Shown: positions 43,158-52,377 of the stretch, in pieces
Layout of the letters: each line of letters opens with the position of its first letter
Position numbering within the stretch: position 1 is the stretch's first letter
Notes under the pieces: model-generated
Database searches by the model: none
What the model saw: the letters and a program-made list of their open reading frames with translations, nothing else
Told to the model about the DNA's origin: nothing
Program-made: the position numbers and the translations under genes
Source of the DNA: Streptomyces griseus subsp. griseus
GTDB taxonomy: Bacteria > Actinomycetota > Actinomycetes > Streptomycetales > Streptomycetaceae
Assembly (NCBI RefSeq): GCF_000720255.1
Contig: NZ_JOJE01000005.1
Coordinates: 186,001 to 250,000, forward strand
Length of the DNA: 64,000 nt
Direction: 5' to 3'

Positions 43158-43943
43158 ATGCGACCCCGACCCCCCGTCCGAGGCCGAGGCATCTTCAGTG
43201 GCACCGGACTCATCATCGCCGGCATGGCGGCGACCCTCGCCGCCCTGGCCTTCCCGATCTGGTCGTACGGCGACCGCCCGGGCACGGACGTCGACGTACT
43301 GAACGCGCAGACCGTGGCGACGCAGTACGGGCCGATGTCCGCGCTCGACCAGGACTTCATCACCAAGGTGCGGCTGGCCGGGCTCTGGGAGCTGCCCGCC
43401 GGCCGGCAGGCGCAGCAGAAGGGCACCACCGAGGCCGTACGCATCGCCGGGCAGCACCTCGTCGAGGGGCACACGTTCCTGGACGAGCGCGTGCGCAACG
43501 TCGCCTCACGGCTCGGGCTGACACTGCCCGACGAACCCAACGAGCAGCAGCGGGGCTGGCTGCGGGAGCTCGACGCGGCGCAGGGCGTGGACTACGACCG
43601 CGCCTTCGCCAACATCCTGCGGCTGGCCCACGGCCGGGTGTTCTCGGTCGTCGCCCAGGTGCGGGCGAGCACCCAGAACTCGCTGGTGCGCGACCTCGCC
43701 GACGACGCCAACACGACCGTGCTGGACCACATCAAGGTCCTGGAGGCCACCGGGTACGTCGACTACGGCGCCCTGGCCCGCGATCTGGCCGCGCCGAGCA
43801 CGCCGACGGCCGCCGACTCCCCCGCACCGCCCGGCTTCGGGGCGAACCCCGGCGAGATGGTGCCGGTGACGCCGGCCCCGGCGGGGTCCGTGTCACCGAC
43901 CTACACGCTTCCGCCGGCCGCGTCCGGGCCGCCGCCGAGCTGA
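43158..43943 (+). CDS. DUF4142-type (ferritin-like) exported protein
   Basis: ATG 43158 follows AGGAGG and gives 261 residues. A signal/anchor helix (~13-36, 'GTGLIIAGMAATLAALAFPIW') is followed by a helical DUF4142 domain: 'LDQDFITKVRLAGLWELPAGRQAQQKGTTEAVRIAGQHLVEGHTFLDERVRNVASRLGL' and 'ANTTVLDHIKVLEATGYVDY', with the conserved His/Glu pattern of ferritin-like bundles. The tail is Pro-rich. A likely -10 box TAGCGT lies at 43128-43133. Members are periplasmic or secreted and of unknown function. It lies between the DUF692 and TIGR04222 genes. Confidence 0.88.
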   Translation: MRPRPPVRGRGIFSGTGLIIAGMAATLAALAFPIWSYGDRPGTDVDVLNAQTVATQYGPMSALDQDFITKVRLAGLWELPAGRQAQQKGTTEAVRIAGQHLVEGHTFLDERVRNVASRLGLTLPDEPNEQQRGWLRELDAAQGVDYDRAFANILRLAHGRVFSVVAQVRASTQNSLVRDLADDANTTVLDHIKVLEATGYVDYGALARDLAAPSTPTAADSPAPPGFGANPGEMVPVTPAPAGSVSPTYTLPPAASGPPPS

Positions 43944-44041
43944 CCCGCCCCGCGGAACGTCACATCACATACCGGCAACGCTCCGTCCGGATTGTGAACA
44001 ACGCATGGCGCTCACATGGGTTCTTGACATAGAAACACGGC

Positions 44042-44821
44042 ATGTTCTGGGTCCTTCTCCTGCTGCTTGCCTGGGCCGTCGCGGGCACGGCGTCTACGCG
44101 GCTGTGCCTGGCCGCCGTACGCGCGGCGACCGTCGACGAGAGCACGGGCCCGGCCCACGACCTGACGCTGTATGAGGCGGCCTTCCTGTCCGGCGGCCCC
44201 GCGCGGGTCGCCGAGCTGACGCTGGTGTCCATGGCGCGGCAGTGCCGGCTGCTGCTCGCCCACACCGGGTGGGCGACCGTCGTGGACCCACGCGGCCAGG
44301 ACGACATGGAGCGGTCGGTCATCGGGGCCATCGGCCCGGAGGGACAGTCCCGCATCGCGCCGGTGCGGGCCGCCGCGGCCGCCGCCGACGCGGTGCGCGG
44401 CCTCGCCGACCGGCTCGTGAGCGCCGGCCTCGCCGTGCCCGACGGGGCGCGTACGACGGTCGGGGCCGGGGTGCGCCAGGTGCGGCTCGCCGCGGTGGTG
44501 GTCCTCGCGCTGGGCGCGGCCGCGCTGCTGGCGCCCGTTCCGTCCGACATGCCGCGCGACCTGATCGCCGTCTGGTTCGCACTGCCCCTCGCGCTCACCC
44601 TGAGCTGCCTGGCGATCACGCGGGTTGAGGTGCACCCGTACTCGCGCTGGGCCTCCCCCGCCGGACAGCGGCTGCTGGGCGCCCTGTCCCGGCGCACCGA
44701 GGGCGCCGGGGACGACCGTGGGTTCCTCACCTCCGTCGCCGTACGGGGTGTCCGCGCGATCGGCGAGCCGAACCTGCGGGCGGCGTTCGCACACCGCGAG
44801 TACCCCGAGCCGCGCGACTGA
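44042..44821 (+). CDS. TIGR04222-domain membrane protein
   Basis: The 259-residue protein has an N-terminal helix ('MFWVLLLLLAWAVAGTAS') and two more near residues ~150-195. 'LYEAAFLSGGPARVAELTLVSMARQCRLLLAH' is the signature I associate with TIGR04222, a membrane-protein family that, from memory, is found near very low-complexity proteins and DUF692 genes in actinobacteria. No ribosome binding site precedes ATG 44042, and TTGACA lies unusually close (12 nt). Its partner in this genome is probably the DUF692 protein upstream, hinting at a peptide-modification system whose substrate is not obvious. Confidence 0.8.
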   Translation: MFWVLLLLLAWAVAGTASTRLCLAAVRAATVDESTGPAHDLTLYEAAFLSGGPARVAELTLVSMARQCRLLLAHTGWATVVDPRGQDDMERSVIGAIGPEGQSRIAPVRAAAAAADAVRGLADRLVSAGLAVPDGARTTVGAGVRQVRLAAVVVLALGAAALLAPVPSDMPRDLIAVWFALPLALTLSCLAITRVEVHPYSRWASPAGQRLLGALSRRTEGAGDDRGFLTSVAVRGVRAIGEPNLRAAFAHREYPEPRD

Positions 44822-44938
44822 CGGACCGCGGGGGGCGCACAGGGGCATTGGCGCCGACACCCGCGGGCGGTGCTTGCCTTCCCCGGCGGGCGAGCCAACC
44901 ATCCCTTCTGTCGCCGCCGTGCATCGAAGGGATACGCG

Positions 44939-46525
44939 ATGAGAGCTGCCGCCCTCTACTCGGCCGCCGGGTCCTTGCTCCTCACGACCCTCACCACCGC
45001 CCCGGCGGGCGGTGCGCCCGGCTCCACCGGCGTTCCCAGCGCGGCGGCCGAGCGGCACGGCACCGCGGTCGCCGCGGCGCGCGCCGAGGAGGAGGGGATC
45101 GACTTCGGCACGTGCGCCGAGGAGCCCGAGGCGTCGGACGGCATGCGGTGCGGCACGGTGACCGTCCCGCTCGACTACGCGCGCCCGGACGGCAAGCAGA
45201 TCAAGCTCACCGTCAGCCGCGTCGAGGCGACCCACGGCGACCCCCACAACAGCAAGCGGCGCGTGCCCAGGCAGGGTGCCCTGGTGTACAACCCGGGCGG
45301 GCCGGGCGCCTCGGGGATGCTCTTCCCGCTGGCCGGGCGGCTTCCCCAGTGGAGGCGCGTCGCCGCCGCGTACGACCTGGTCGGCTACGCCCCGCGCGGG
45401 GTGGGCCGCTCCGCGCCCCTGTCCTGCCAGGAGCCCCGGCACTTCTTCAAGGGGCCCGCGCAGGCCCCGACGTACCCCTCGGAGCCGTACAAGAGGGAGC
45501 GCGTCGCGGAGGCGAAGGCGTACGCACGCGGCTGCGCGGAGCGGGCGGGCGACGCGCTGCGGCACTACACCTCCCTCAACAACGCCCGGGACCTCGATGT
45601 GCTGCGCGCCGCGCTCGGTGAGGACCGGCTGACCTTCGTGGGCTCGTCGTACGGCACGTACTTCGGGGCGCTGTACGCGGCGCTGTTCCCCTCCCATGTG
45701 CGGCGGATGGTGTTCGACTCGGCGGTGAACCCGGACCCGGCGCGTGTCTGGTACCGCAACAACCTCGACCAGTCGGTCGCGTTCGAGGACCGCTGGGCGG
45801 ACTTCCGGGAGTGGGTCGCCCGGCACGACGCCGTGTACGGGCTGGGTGACACCCCCGAGGAGGTGCTGCTGAGCTACGAGCGGGCACGGGCGCGGCTCGC
45901 TCGGAGGCCGGCGGGCGGGAAGGTCGGGCCCCGACAGCTGCAGGACGCGTTCCTCCAGGCCGGGTACTACGACTTCTACTGGCCGCACCGCGCGCGGGCG
46001 CTGTCGGCGTACCTGAAGGGCGATCCGCAGCCGCTGGTCGAGCAGGCGGCGCCGGTCACGGAGGCGGCCGCCGAGGCGGAGAACACGAGGGCGGTCTACA
46101 CGGCCGTGGAGTGCAATGACGCGCCCTGGCCGACGGACTTCTCCGTGTGGGACCGCGACAACACGCGGCTCGCGCGGGTGGCGCCCTTCGAGACGTGGGA
46201 CAACGCGTGGACCAATCTGCCGTGTGCGTACTGGCCCGCTCCGCGGCGGGAACCGCTGGACGTGCGGACCGGGCCCGGGGAGGTCCCGGGCACGCTGATC
46301 GTGGCGGCGGAGCGGGACGCGGCCACGCCGTACACCGGGGCGCTGGAGTTGCGGCGGCGGCTGTCGGGGGCGGTGCTGGTGACGGAGCGGGACGCCGGTA
46401 CGCACGGGGTTGTGGGCGGACGCAACGCGTGTGTCAACGGGTATGTGGAGGCGTACCTGTTGGAGGGGCGGCTTCCGGCTCGGCACGCGGCGTGCGCTGC
46501 GCGTGCGGAGCCGGATACGTCGTGA
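44939..46525 (+). CDS. Secreted alpha/beta-hydrolase (SlpD/E- or tripeptidyl aminopeptidase-like)
   Basis: ATG 44939 gives 528 residues with a signal peptide (~1-30). The alpha/beta-hydrolase core has 'GTVTVPLDYARPDGKQIKLTVSR', 'ALVYNPGGPGASGMLFPLA', the nucleophile elbow 'LTFVGSSYGTYFGALYA' (GSSYG), and late acid/His regions around 'GTLIVAAERDAATPYTGALELRRRL' and 'RDAGTHGVVG'. These match the mycelium-associated proteases SlpD/SlpE and TAP-type exopeptidases of Streptomyces. No lipobox Cys is evident, so it should be secreted. It is convergent with hemQ, with a hairpin between them. Confidence 0.9.
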   Translation: MRAAALYSAAGSLLLTTLTTAPAGGAPGSTGVPSAAAERHGTAVAAARAEEEGIDFGTCAEEPEASDGMRCGTVTVPLDYARPDGKQIKLTVSRVEATHGDPHNSKRRVPRQGALVYNPGGPGASGMLFPLAGRLPQWRRVAAAYDLVGYAPRGVGRSAPLSCQEPRHFFKGPAQAPTYPSEPYKRERVAEAKAYARGCAERAGDALRHYTSLNNARDLDVLRAALGEDRLTFVGSSYGTYFGALYAALFPSHVRRMVFDSAVNPDPARVWYRNNLDQSVAFEDRWADFREWVARHDAVYGLGDTPEEVLLSYERARARLARRPAGGKVGPRQLQDAFLQAGYYDFYWPHRARALSAYLKGDPQPLVEQAAPVTEAAAEAENTRAVYTAVECNDAPWPTDFSVWDRDNTRLARVAPFETWDNAWTNLPCAYWPAPRREPLDVRTGPGEVPGTLIVAAERDAATPYTGALELRRRLSGAVLVTERDAGTHGVVGGRNACVNGYVEAYLLEGRLPARHAACAARAEPDTS

Positions 46526-46534
46526 CGAGGCTGT

Positions 46535-46575
46535 GGGGAACCGCGGGCCGTGTATGGCTGGTCGCGCAGTTCCCC
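46535..46575. terminator. Bidirectional hairpin between hydrolase and hemQ
   Basis: GGGGAAC (46535-46541) pairs with GTTCCCC (46569-46575), extended by CGCG arms, within 'gtcgcgcagttccccgcgcc', a sequence type I know as very abundant between Streptomyces genes. Its position between convergent stops at 46525 and 46592 fits termination on both strands. Confidence 0.7.
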
Positions 46576-46591
46576 GCGCCCCTTGGGGCGT

Positions 46592-47323
46592 TCAGGCCAG
46601 GCCCGCTACCAGTTCCGTGATGTCCTTGCGGCGGCCCGTGTAGAAGGGGACCTCCTCGCGGACGTGCATGCGGGCCTCCGAGGCGCGGAGGTGGCGCATG
46701 AGGTCGACGATGCGGTAGAGCTCGTCGGCCTCGAAGGCGAGGATCCACTCGTAGTCGCCGAGGGAGAAGGAGGCGACCGTGTTGGCGCGGACGTCGGGGT
46801 AGCCGCGGGCCATCTTGCCGTGGTCGGCCAGCATGCGGCGGCGGTCCTCGTCGGGCAGGAGGTACCAGTCGTAGGAGCGCACGAAGGGGTAGACGCTGAC
46901 GTAGTTGCGGGGCGTCTCGTCGGCGAGGAACGCCGGGATGTGCGAACGGTTGAACTCGGCGGGGCGGTGCAGCGCCATGTTCGACCAGACGGGGGTGAGC
47001 GCGCGGCCCAGCTTCGTGCGGCGGAAGAGGTTGTACGCCTCCTGGAGCTGGTCGCTGGTCTCGGCGTGCCACCAGATCATGAGGTCGGCGTCGGCCCGCA
47101 GACCCGACACGTCGTAGGTGCCGCGGATCGTCACGTCCTTCGCGGCGAGCTGGTCGAACAGCTCCTGGACCTCGTCGGCGTAACCGGCGCGGTCCTCGGG
47201 CAGCGCGTCCTTCAGCTTGAAGACCGACCACAGCGTGTAGCGGATGACCTCGTTGAGGTCCTTGGCCAGCTTGCCCTTGTTCGGGACCCTGCCGGACTCG
47301 GTGGTGGGGGCGTCGTCACTCAT
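46592..47323 (-). CDS. hemQ: Coproheme decarboxylase (chlorite-dismutase-like)
   Basis: ATG 47323 gives 243 residues typical of actinobacterial HemQ/ChdC: '[25 protein letters not shown]', '[56 protein letters not shown]', the catalytic Tyr region '[60 protein letters not shown]'. It removes two propionate carboxyls from coproheme to give heme b. It follows hemY by 5 bp and is surely co-transcribed; both belong to the coproporphyrin-dependent heme pathway of Gram-positive bacteria. Confidence 0.96.
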   Translation of the reverse strand: MSDDAPTTESGRVPNKGKLAKDLNEVIRYTLWSVFKLKDALPEDRAGYADEVQELFDQLAAKDVTIRGTYDVSGLRADADLMIWWHAETSDQLQEAYNLFRRTKLGRALTPVWSNMALHRPAEFNRSHIPAFLADETPRNYVSVYPFVRSYDWYLLPDEDRRRMLADHGKMARGYPDVRANTVASFSLGDYEWILAFEADELYRIVDLMRHLRASEARMHVREEVPFYTGRRKDITELVAGLA

Positions 47324-47328
47324 GGTTC

Positions 47329-48783
47329 TCATTCTCCCGCGCCGCCGTGGAGGCTCTGCACCGGGTGCGCGGTGAGCTCCTGCACAGCGCGCAGGTCGCC
47401 GTGGATCTGGTCCACCGCCGCGTGGGCGCTCGCGATGCACCCCGGGATGCCGACGCCGTCGTACTGGGCGCCGCACACCGCGAGGCCGGGAAGCCCCGCG
47501 AGGTGCTCACGGACGCGGGCCACGCGCGCGTGGTGGCCGACCGGGTACTGGGGCAGGCCGTCGGTCCAGCGGACGACGCGGGTCTCCAGGGGCGTGGCGT
47601 CCAGGCCGGTCGCCTCGCGCAGGTCGTGCCGGGAGACGTCGACGAGGTCGGCGTCCTCGCGCTGGAGGACCTCCGTCTCGCCGTACCGTCCGACGGAGGT
47701 GCGCAGGACCATCACGTCCGGGTTCTCCTCGGCGATCCAGCCCCATTTCTGGGAGGCGAAGGTCGACGCCTTGATGGTGCGGCCGTCGACGGGCGGGACC
47801 AGGAAGCCGCTGCCCTCGGGGAGGCGGATGTCGGCGCGCCGGTAGGCGAGGGTGACCAGGGCCATCGAGGCGTACTCGACGGCGGACAGCTCGGCGGCGG
47901 CGGCCGGGGCCTCGGGGCGCAGCAGGGCGGCGGCGGCCGGGGCGGGGACGGCGACCACGACGGCGGCGGCGTGCAGGACGCGGTCGCCCGCGACGATCCG
48001 CCAGCCCGCGGCGGCCTCCCGGCGCAGTTCGGTCACCGGCGTGTTCGTGAGGATCTCGCCGCCCCGCGCGCGGACCGATTCCGCCACGGCGAGCGGCAGC
48101 CGGCCCACGCCTCCCTCGATGCCCATGAAGACCGGGCCGGTCTGCTGGTTGGCCGCGGCCTTGGCCTGGATCTCGCGGACCGCCTCCGTCAGGGAGGTGT
48201 GCGTACGGGCGGCCTGGTAGAGCTGGGGGACGGCGGAGCGCATCGAGATCCGGTACGCGTCGCCCGCGTAGACGCCGCCGAGCAGGGGTTCGACGAGCCG
48301 GTCGACGACCTCGCGGCCGAGCCGGGCCGCCACGTACTCCCCCACGGCCACGTCGTCGCCGACCTCCGTGCGGGGCAGGTCGGCGTCGCGCTCGATGCGG
48401 GCGAGGCCCTCGTCGGACAGGACGCCGGTCAGGGCGGCGGCGCTGCCGGGAACGCCCATGACGTGGCCTTTGGGCATGGGGCGCAGGGCGCCGCGGGTCC
48501 AGATCGAGGCGGTGGCGGTGGCCGGCGGCTGGAGGGCGGCGTCGAGGCCCACCTCGCGCGCGAGGGCCACGGCCTCGGGGCGGCGGGCCAGCATCGACTC
48601 GGCTCCCAGGTCGACCCGGACGCCCGCGATCTCGCCGGGAAGCAGCTTGCCGCCGACCCGGTCGGACGCCTCCAGGACGGTCACCCGCGTGCCGTGCCCC
48701 AGCAGGCGATGGGCCGCGGCCAGGCCCGCCACACCGGCTCCGACAACGACGACATGCCCCGTGCCCGTACCCGTTGCGCTCAT
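47329..48783 (-). CDS. hemY: Coproporphyrinogen III (protoporphyrinogen-type) oxidase
   Basis: The 484-residue flavoprotein starts at ATG 48783 with 'gagagtgggg' before it. The FAD loop is '[37 protein letters not shown]', followed by '[17 protein letters not shown]' and the C-terminal '[32 protein letters not shown]'. It oxidises coproporphyrinogen III to coproporphyrin III with oxygen and supplies HemQ via ferrochelatase, which is not in the window. The name CgoX is also used. Confidence 0.94.
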   Translation of the reverse strand: MSATGTGTGHVVVVGAGVAGLAAAHRLLGHGTRVTVLEASDRVGGKLLPGEIAGVRVDLGAESMLARRPEAVALAREVGLDAALQPPATATASIWTRGALRPMPKGHVMGVPGSAAALTGVLSDEGLARIERDADLPRTEVGDDVAVGEYVAARLGREVVDRLVEPLLGGVYAGDAYRISMRSAVPQLYQAARTHTSLTEAVREIQAKAAANQQTGPVFMGIEGGVGRLPLAVAESVRARGGEILTNTPVTELRREAAAGWRIVAGDRVLHAAAVVVAVPAPAAAALLRPEAPAAAAELSAVEYASMALVTLAYRRADIRLPEGSGFLVPPVDGRTIKASTFASQKWGWIAEENPDVMVLRTSVGRYGETEVLQREDADLVDVSRHDLREATGLDATPLETRVVRWTDGLPQYPVGHHARVARVREHLAGLPGLAVCGAQYDGVGIPGCIASAHAAVDQIHGDLRAVQELTAHPVQSLHGGAGE

Positions 48784-48833
48784 GTCCCCACTCTCTCAGA
48801 CCTCACTGACAGCCCCTCGCCGCCCCGGACTTC

Positions 48834-48933
48834 CGTCAGCACGCCCCGGGCTGTCGTCAGCACGCCCCGGGCTGTCGTCAGCACGCCCCGGGCTGTCGTC
48901 AGCACGCCCCGGGCTGTCGTCAGCACGCCCCGG
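48834..48933. repeat. 21-bp tandem repeat between hemY and DUF4349 gene
   Basis: Four complete, identical 21-bp units start at 48834, 48855, 48876 and 48897, and a fifth begins at 48918 and diverges after 16 bases. Each unit opens cgtcagcacgccccgg and contains CCCGGG. They lie in the 199-bp divergent promoter region of hemY and the DUF4349 lipoprotein gene. Identity between copies suggests recent expansion. Confidence 0.9.
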
Positions 48934-48982
48934 TCCGGCGTCGAAGGAGTGTCAGTCGTCACGACCCTCGGGGGTACACCAC

Positions 48983-50029
48983 ATGCGCACACGACGTTCC
49001 GCACGGCCGGGCACGGCCCTGGCCGGGCTCCTGCTCGCCGCCGCCCTCGCCGTCACCGGCTGCAGTGCGGCGGACGACTCCGGCGCGTCCGCCTCGGCCG
49101 CCGACGACCGGGCCGGGGCCGCCGCCCCGGAGGTCGCCGGGAACGGTGCCGGCGGCGAAAAGGCGGCCGCCGGAAGGACCGACGGCGGCAAGAGCGGCAC
49201 CGCCACCGCGCCCACCAAGATCACTGCCAACCGGATCATCCGCACGGCTTCCCTGACCGTACAGGTCAAGGACGTGCCGAAGGCCCTCGACCGGGCCCGC
49301 ACCACCGCCGAGAACGCGGGCGGCTATGTCGGCGACGAGACCACCACCCGGGACGACGCGGGCGACGAACGCACGCGCGTGGTTCTGCGCGTGCCCACCG
49401 AGAAGTACGACGAGGTCCTCACCGATCTCCAGGGCGCGGGCAAGCTCCTCGACCGCACGGCGAAGGCGCAGGACGTCACCGACCAGGTCGTCGACGTGGA
49501 GAGCCGCATCGCCTCGCAGCGGGCCAGCGTGGCCCGGGTGCGCGAGCTGATGGACCGGGCCACCAGGCTCAGCGACGTCGTCGAGCTGGAGGGCGAGTTG
49601 AGCCGCCGTCAGTCCGACCTGGAGGCGCTCCTCGCCCAGCAGTCCTCCCTGAAGGACCGCACGAGCATGGCCACCATCACCCTCTCCCTGGCGCAGAAGC
49701 CGGTGGTGAAGGCCGCCGAGGACGACGACCCCGGGTTCATGGACGCGCTGGAGGGCGGCTGGGACGCGTTCGTCACCATGCTGCGCTGGCTGGCGATGAC
49801 GCTGGGCGCGGTCCTGCCGTTCGCCGCCCTGGCGGCCCTGATCCTGCTGGTGTGGCTGCGCGTGGTGAAGCCTCGGCGCACCCCGCGTCCGGCCGCCCCG
49901 CCCGTCGCGAGCACCCTGGGTCCGCTGCCCCACGCGCGGCCCGCCCCGCAGCCCGCGCGCGGGGAGGCGGAACAGGAAGGCGAGCAGGAAGGCGAGCAGG
50001 GAGGCGAGCAGGGAGGTCCGCGTGGCTGA
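48983..50029 (+). CDS. DUF4349 lipoprotein
   Basis: ATG 48983 gives 348 residues. The signal peptide ends in lipobox 'VTGC' (Cys ~26). The DUF4349 domain spans ~85-260: 'IIRTASLTVQVKDVPKALDRARTTAENAGGYVGDE', 'RVVLRVPTEKYDEVLTDLQGAGKLLDRTAKAQDVTDQVVDVESRIASQRASVARVRELMDRATRLSDVVELEGELSRRQSDLEALLAQQSSL', with a coiled coil in the second part. A membrane helix (~265-290) and a charged tail of 'EGEQEGEQ' repeats follow. The family is an envelope-anchored protein of unknown role. Confidence 0.9.
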   Translation: MRTRRSARPGTALAGLLLAAALAVTGCSAADDSGASASAADDRAGAAAPEVAGNGAGGEKAAAGRTDGGKSGTATAPTKITANRIIRTASLTVQVKDVPKALDRARTTAENAGGYVGDETTTRDDAGDERTRVVLRVPTEKYDEVLTDLQGAGKLLDRTAKAQDVTDQVVDVESRIASQRASVARVRELMDRATRLSDVVELEGELSRRQSDLEALLAQQSSLKDRTSMATITLSLAQKPVVKAAEDDDPGFMDALEGGWDAFVTMLRWLAMTLGAVLPFAALAALILLVWLRVVKPRRTPRPAAPPVASTLGPLPHARPAPQPARGEAEQEGEQEGEQGGEQGGPRG

Positions 50030-50095
50030 TGCGCCGGGCTGATGCGCGGCACTGATGCGCGGGACTGAAATGCCCCAGGCCCGTAGCGTGTTCGC

Positions 50096-51508
50096 ATGAG
50101 CATGAGTGGTGCGAACCGTGTGGACACCGGGGTGGAACGGCTGGTCGTGATCGGCGGTGACGCCGCGGGCATGTCCGCGGCGTCGCAGGCCCGCCGGATG
50201 AAAGGCTCCGACGAACTGGAGATCGTGGCCTTCGAGCGCGGTCACTTCTCGTCGTTCTCCGCCTGCGGCATCCCGTACTGGGTGGGCGGCGACGTCCCCG
50301 AGCGGGACCGGCTGATCGCCCGCACTCCCGAGGAGCACCGGGCGCGCGACATCGACCTGCGCATGCGCACGGAGGTCGTGGAGATAGACGTGGCCGGGCG
50401 TCGGGTACGCGCGCGTGACGTCGATTCCGGCGCCGAGTCCTGGACGTCGTACGACAGGCTCGTGATCGCCACGGGCGCCCGGCCCATCCGGCCGGACCTG
50501 CCGGGCATGGACGCGGCCGGGGTGCACGGGGTGCAGACCCTCGATGACGGCCAGGCGCTGCTCGACACACTGGCACACGCGCGTGGCCGACGGGCGGTCG
50601 TCGTGGGCGCCGGCTACATCGGTGTGGAGATGGCCGAGGCGCTGATCAACCGCGGCTACGAGGTGACGGTCGTCAACCGGGGCAGCGAACCCATGTCGAC
50701 CCTCGACCCCGACATGGGCCGCCTCGTCCACGAGGCCATGGAGGGCCTGGGCATCACCATGGTCGACGACTCCACGGTCACCAAGCTGCTCACCGGTGAG
50801 GACGGCTGGGTGCGGGCGGTGGCCACCGAGGACGCCGAGTACCCGGCGGACGTGGTGGTGCTCGGCATCGGCGTCCGCCCCGAGACCACGCTCGCCGAGG
50901 CCGCGGGTCTGCCCCTCGGCGCCCACGGCGGGCTCCTCACCGACCTGTCGATGCGCGTCCGCGGGCCCCTTGCCGACGGGGCCATCTGGGCGGGCGGCGA
51001 CTGCGTCGAGGTCCTCGACCTGGTCTCCGGCCAGGAGCGCCACATCCCTCTCGGGACGCACGCCAACAAGCACGGGCAGGTCATCGGCACCAATGTCGGC
51101 GGCGGCTACGCCACTTTCCCCGGCGTCGTCGGCACCGCCGTGAGCAAGGTCTGCGACCTGGAGATCGCCCGCACCGGCCTCCGCGAGAAGGACGCCCGCC
51201 GCGCCGGTCTCCAGTTCGAAACCGTCACCATCGAGTCCACCAGCCGCGCCGGCTACTACCCCGGCGCCTCCCCCATGACCGTGAAAATGCTCGCCGAACG
51301 CCGAACCGGCCGCCTCCTCGGCGTCCAGATCGTCGGCCGGGAGGGCGCGGGCAAGCGCGTCGACGTCGCGGCGGTGGCCCTGACGGCGGGGATGACGGTC
51401 GAGCAGATGACGGCCCTGGACCTCGGCTACGCCCCTCCGTTCTCCCCGGTGTGGGACCCGATCCTGGTAGCCGCGAGAAAGGCGGCAGCGAAGGTGCGGA
51501 ACGTGTAG
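50096..51508 (+). CDS. CoA-disulfide-reductase/NADH-oxidase-like flavoprotein
   Basis: The 470-residue enzyme has an FAD loop 'LVVIGGDAAGMSAASQARR', a single redox Cys57 in 'FSSFSACGIPYWVGG' as in CoA disulfide reductases, the NAD loop 'RAVVVGAGYIGVEMAEALINRGYEVTVV', 'GAIWAGGDCVEV', and the dimerisation domain with 'YYPGASPMTVKMLAERRTGRLLGVQIVGREGAGKRVDV'. It should reduce a low-molecular disulfide, persulfide or oxygen with NAD(P)H. Three copies of 'ctgatgcgc' crowd the 66-bp gap before its start. Confidence 0.9.
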   Translation: MSMSGANRVDTGVERLVVIGGDAAGMSAASQARRMKGSDELEIVAFERGHFSSFSACGIPYWVGGDVPERDRLIARTPEEHRARDIDLRMRTEVVEIDVAGRRVRARDVDSGAESWTSYDRLVIATGARPIRPDLPGMDAAGVHGVQTLDDGQALLDTLAHARGRRAVVVGAGYIGVEMAEALINRGYEVTVVNRGSEPMSTLDPDMGRLVHEAMEGLGITMVDDSTVTKLLTGEDGWVRAVATEDAEYPADVVVLGIGVRPETTLAEAAGLPLGAHGGLLTDLSMRVRGPLADGAIWAGGDCVEVLDLVSGQERHIPLGTHANKHGQVIGTNVGGGYATFPGVVGTAVSKVCDLEIARTGLREKDARRAGLQFETVTIESTSRAGYYPGASPMTVKMLAERRTGRLLGVQIVGREGAGKRVDVAAVALTAGMTVEQMTALDLGYAPPFSPVWDPILVAARKAAAKVRNV

Positions 51509-51532
51509 CAGGCGCCAGGGAAACCCACCCGA

Positions 51533-51576
51533 GGGGCGCGGGAACCGCGCGACAAGCCACAGTCGACCCGCGCCCC
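51533..51576. terminator. Bidirectional hairpin
   Basis: GGGGCGCGGG (51533-51542) and CCCGCGCCCC (51567-51576) form a perfect 10-bp stem with a 24-nt loop containing 'aaccgcgcgac'. It lies between convergent stops at 51508 and 51587 and belongs to the abundant Streptomyces hairpin class also seen at 46535. Confidence 0.75.
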
Positions 51577-51586
51577 CCGCGACGGG

Positions 51587-51889
51587 CTAAGCCGTCCCGG
51601 TGAGCCGCGGCAAAGAAGTCACCGACGGACCGCTCGAAGCGGCCGGCGCGGCAGCGGGCTGCTCACCCGACCCCCCGGAGGGCCGCGCATGAGCCGCCGC
51701 GGCCCGAGCCGACCTCAACCGGTGGCTCACCGCCTCGTCCAGCGTCACCGGCCGCTGCATCTGTGAAGCGAGCCGCCCCGCCTCCTGGCCCAGCCGCGCC
51801 ACGTCCTCCCACGGCAGTCGCACCACGAGGGAGAGCTCAGCCTCGCCGTCGGGCAGGGCGTGCATCGGAGGAGTAACTCGGTCGTTCAT
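51587..51889 (-). CDS. Conserved hypothetical protein (100 aa)
   Basis: The protein reads 'MNDRVTPPMHALPDGEAELSLVVRLPWEDVARLGQEAGRLASQMQRPVTLDEAVSHRLRS', a small alpha-beta N-terminal part, followed by a disordered Ala/Pro/Ser tail. ATG 51889 is preceded by 'gaggacaggcg'. Strong third-position bias supports coding. No family or function is recognised; the compact first 60 residues resemble small regulatory or antitoxin-sized proteins but have no identifiable DNA-binding motif. Confidence 0.7.
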   Translation of the reverse strand: MNDRVTPPMHALPDGEAELSLVVRLPWEDVARLGQEAGRLASQMQRPVTLDEAVSHRLRSARAAAAHARPSGGSGEQPAAAPAASSGPSVTSLPRLTGTA

Positions 51890-51948
51890 CGCCTGTCCTC
51901 ACGTCGTCCCCGCGATACGCCTTCCCCGCGCCGCGGGCGGTTGCCGAC

Positions 51949-52140
51949 TCATACGCACACCGGGACGGCCGCGTTCACAGGTTTCTTCGAAGCCGTCCCC
52001 TCACGCCGGTACCACGACTGATCGCCATGACCCGCATGCGGCTCGGCATCCCGGTTGTCCGCCGCCCGGACGACCTGAACGTACGGCACGTCAGGGAACC
52101 CGCATTCGATCCGCAGGCAAGCGCACCCAGCCGACTTCAC
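51949..52140 (-). CDS. Small hypothetical protein (63 aa)
   Basis: GTG 52140 has an excellent GGGAGG seven nucleotides upstream, and codons show moderate G/C third-position bias, so expression is plausible. The product ('MKSAGCACLRIECGFPDVPYV' at the N-terminus, then 'WYRREGTASKKP') has four Cys, three of them in the first 13 residues. I do not recognise it. It lies in a comparatively AT-rich gap at the edge of the antibiotic cluster. The alternative is a chance frame with a fortuitous ribosome site. Confidence 0.45.
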   Translation of the reverse strand: MKSAGCACLRIECGFPDVPYVQVVRAADNRDAEPHAGHGDQSWYRREGTASKKPVNAAVPVCV

Positions 52141-52315
52141 CGCCGGCCTCCCACTTGACCCGTGTCATCCGTGGGAAATAAAGAAGATCCTTTACCGGCG
52201 CCATGTGATCGAAAGACGCGCCCCGCCCACAGCCTGATCTTGAATCAGGAACGATCGACTCACCGGAATCAAAAATTCAGCCCGCGTACTCGTAATTTTC
52301 AGCCTTAGAACCTTC

Positions 52316-52345
52316 TTGCGAGGCCGGGCAGTGGCTTGGTAGCGT
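52316..52345 (+). promoter_or_regulatory. Promoter candidate for the SARP gene
   Basis: TTGCGA (52316-52321) and TAGCGT (52340-52345) are separated by 18 bp, placing the transcription start near 52352 and a ~26-nt leader before ATG 52378. The surrounding 52.2-52.34 kb stretch is notably AT-richer than its neighbours. Confidence 0.5.
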
Positions 52346-52377
52346 CGGTCGCGTCTACGGGGGACTGGGGAAGATTC

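Noticed and set aside
48834..48933. CRISPR array
   Set aside because: Units are contiguous 21-bp tandem copies without spacers, and no cas genes are in the window.
48959..51073. Long reverse frame opposite the DUF4349 and flavoprotein genes
   Set aside because: Both plus-strand genes have diagnostic motifs; the reverse product is compositionally biased without domains.
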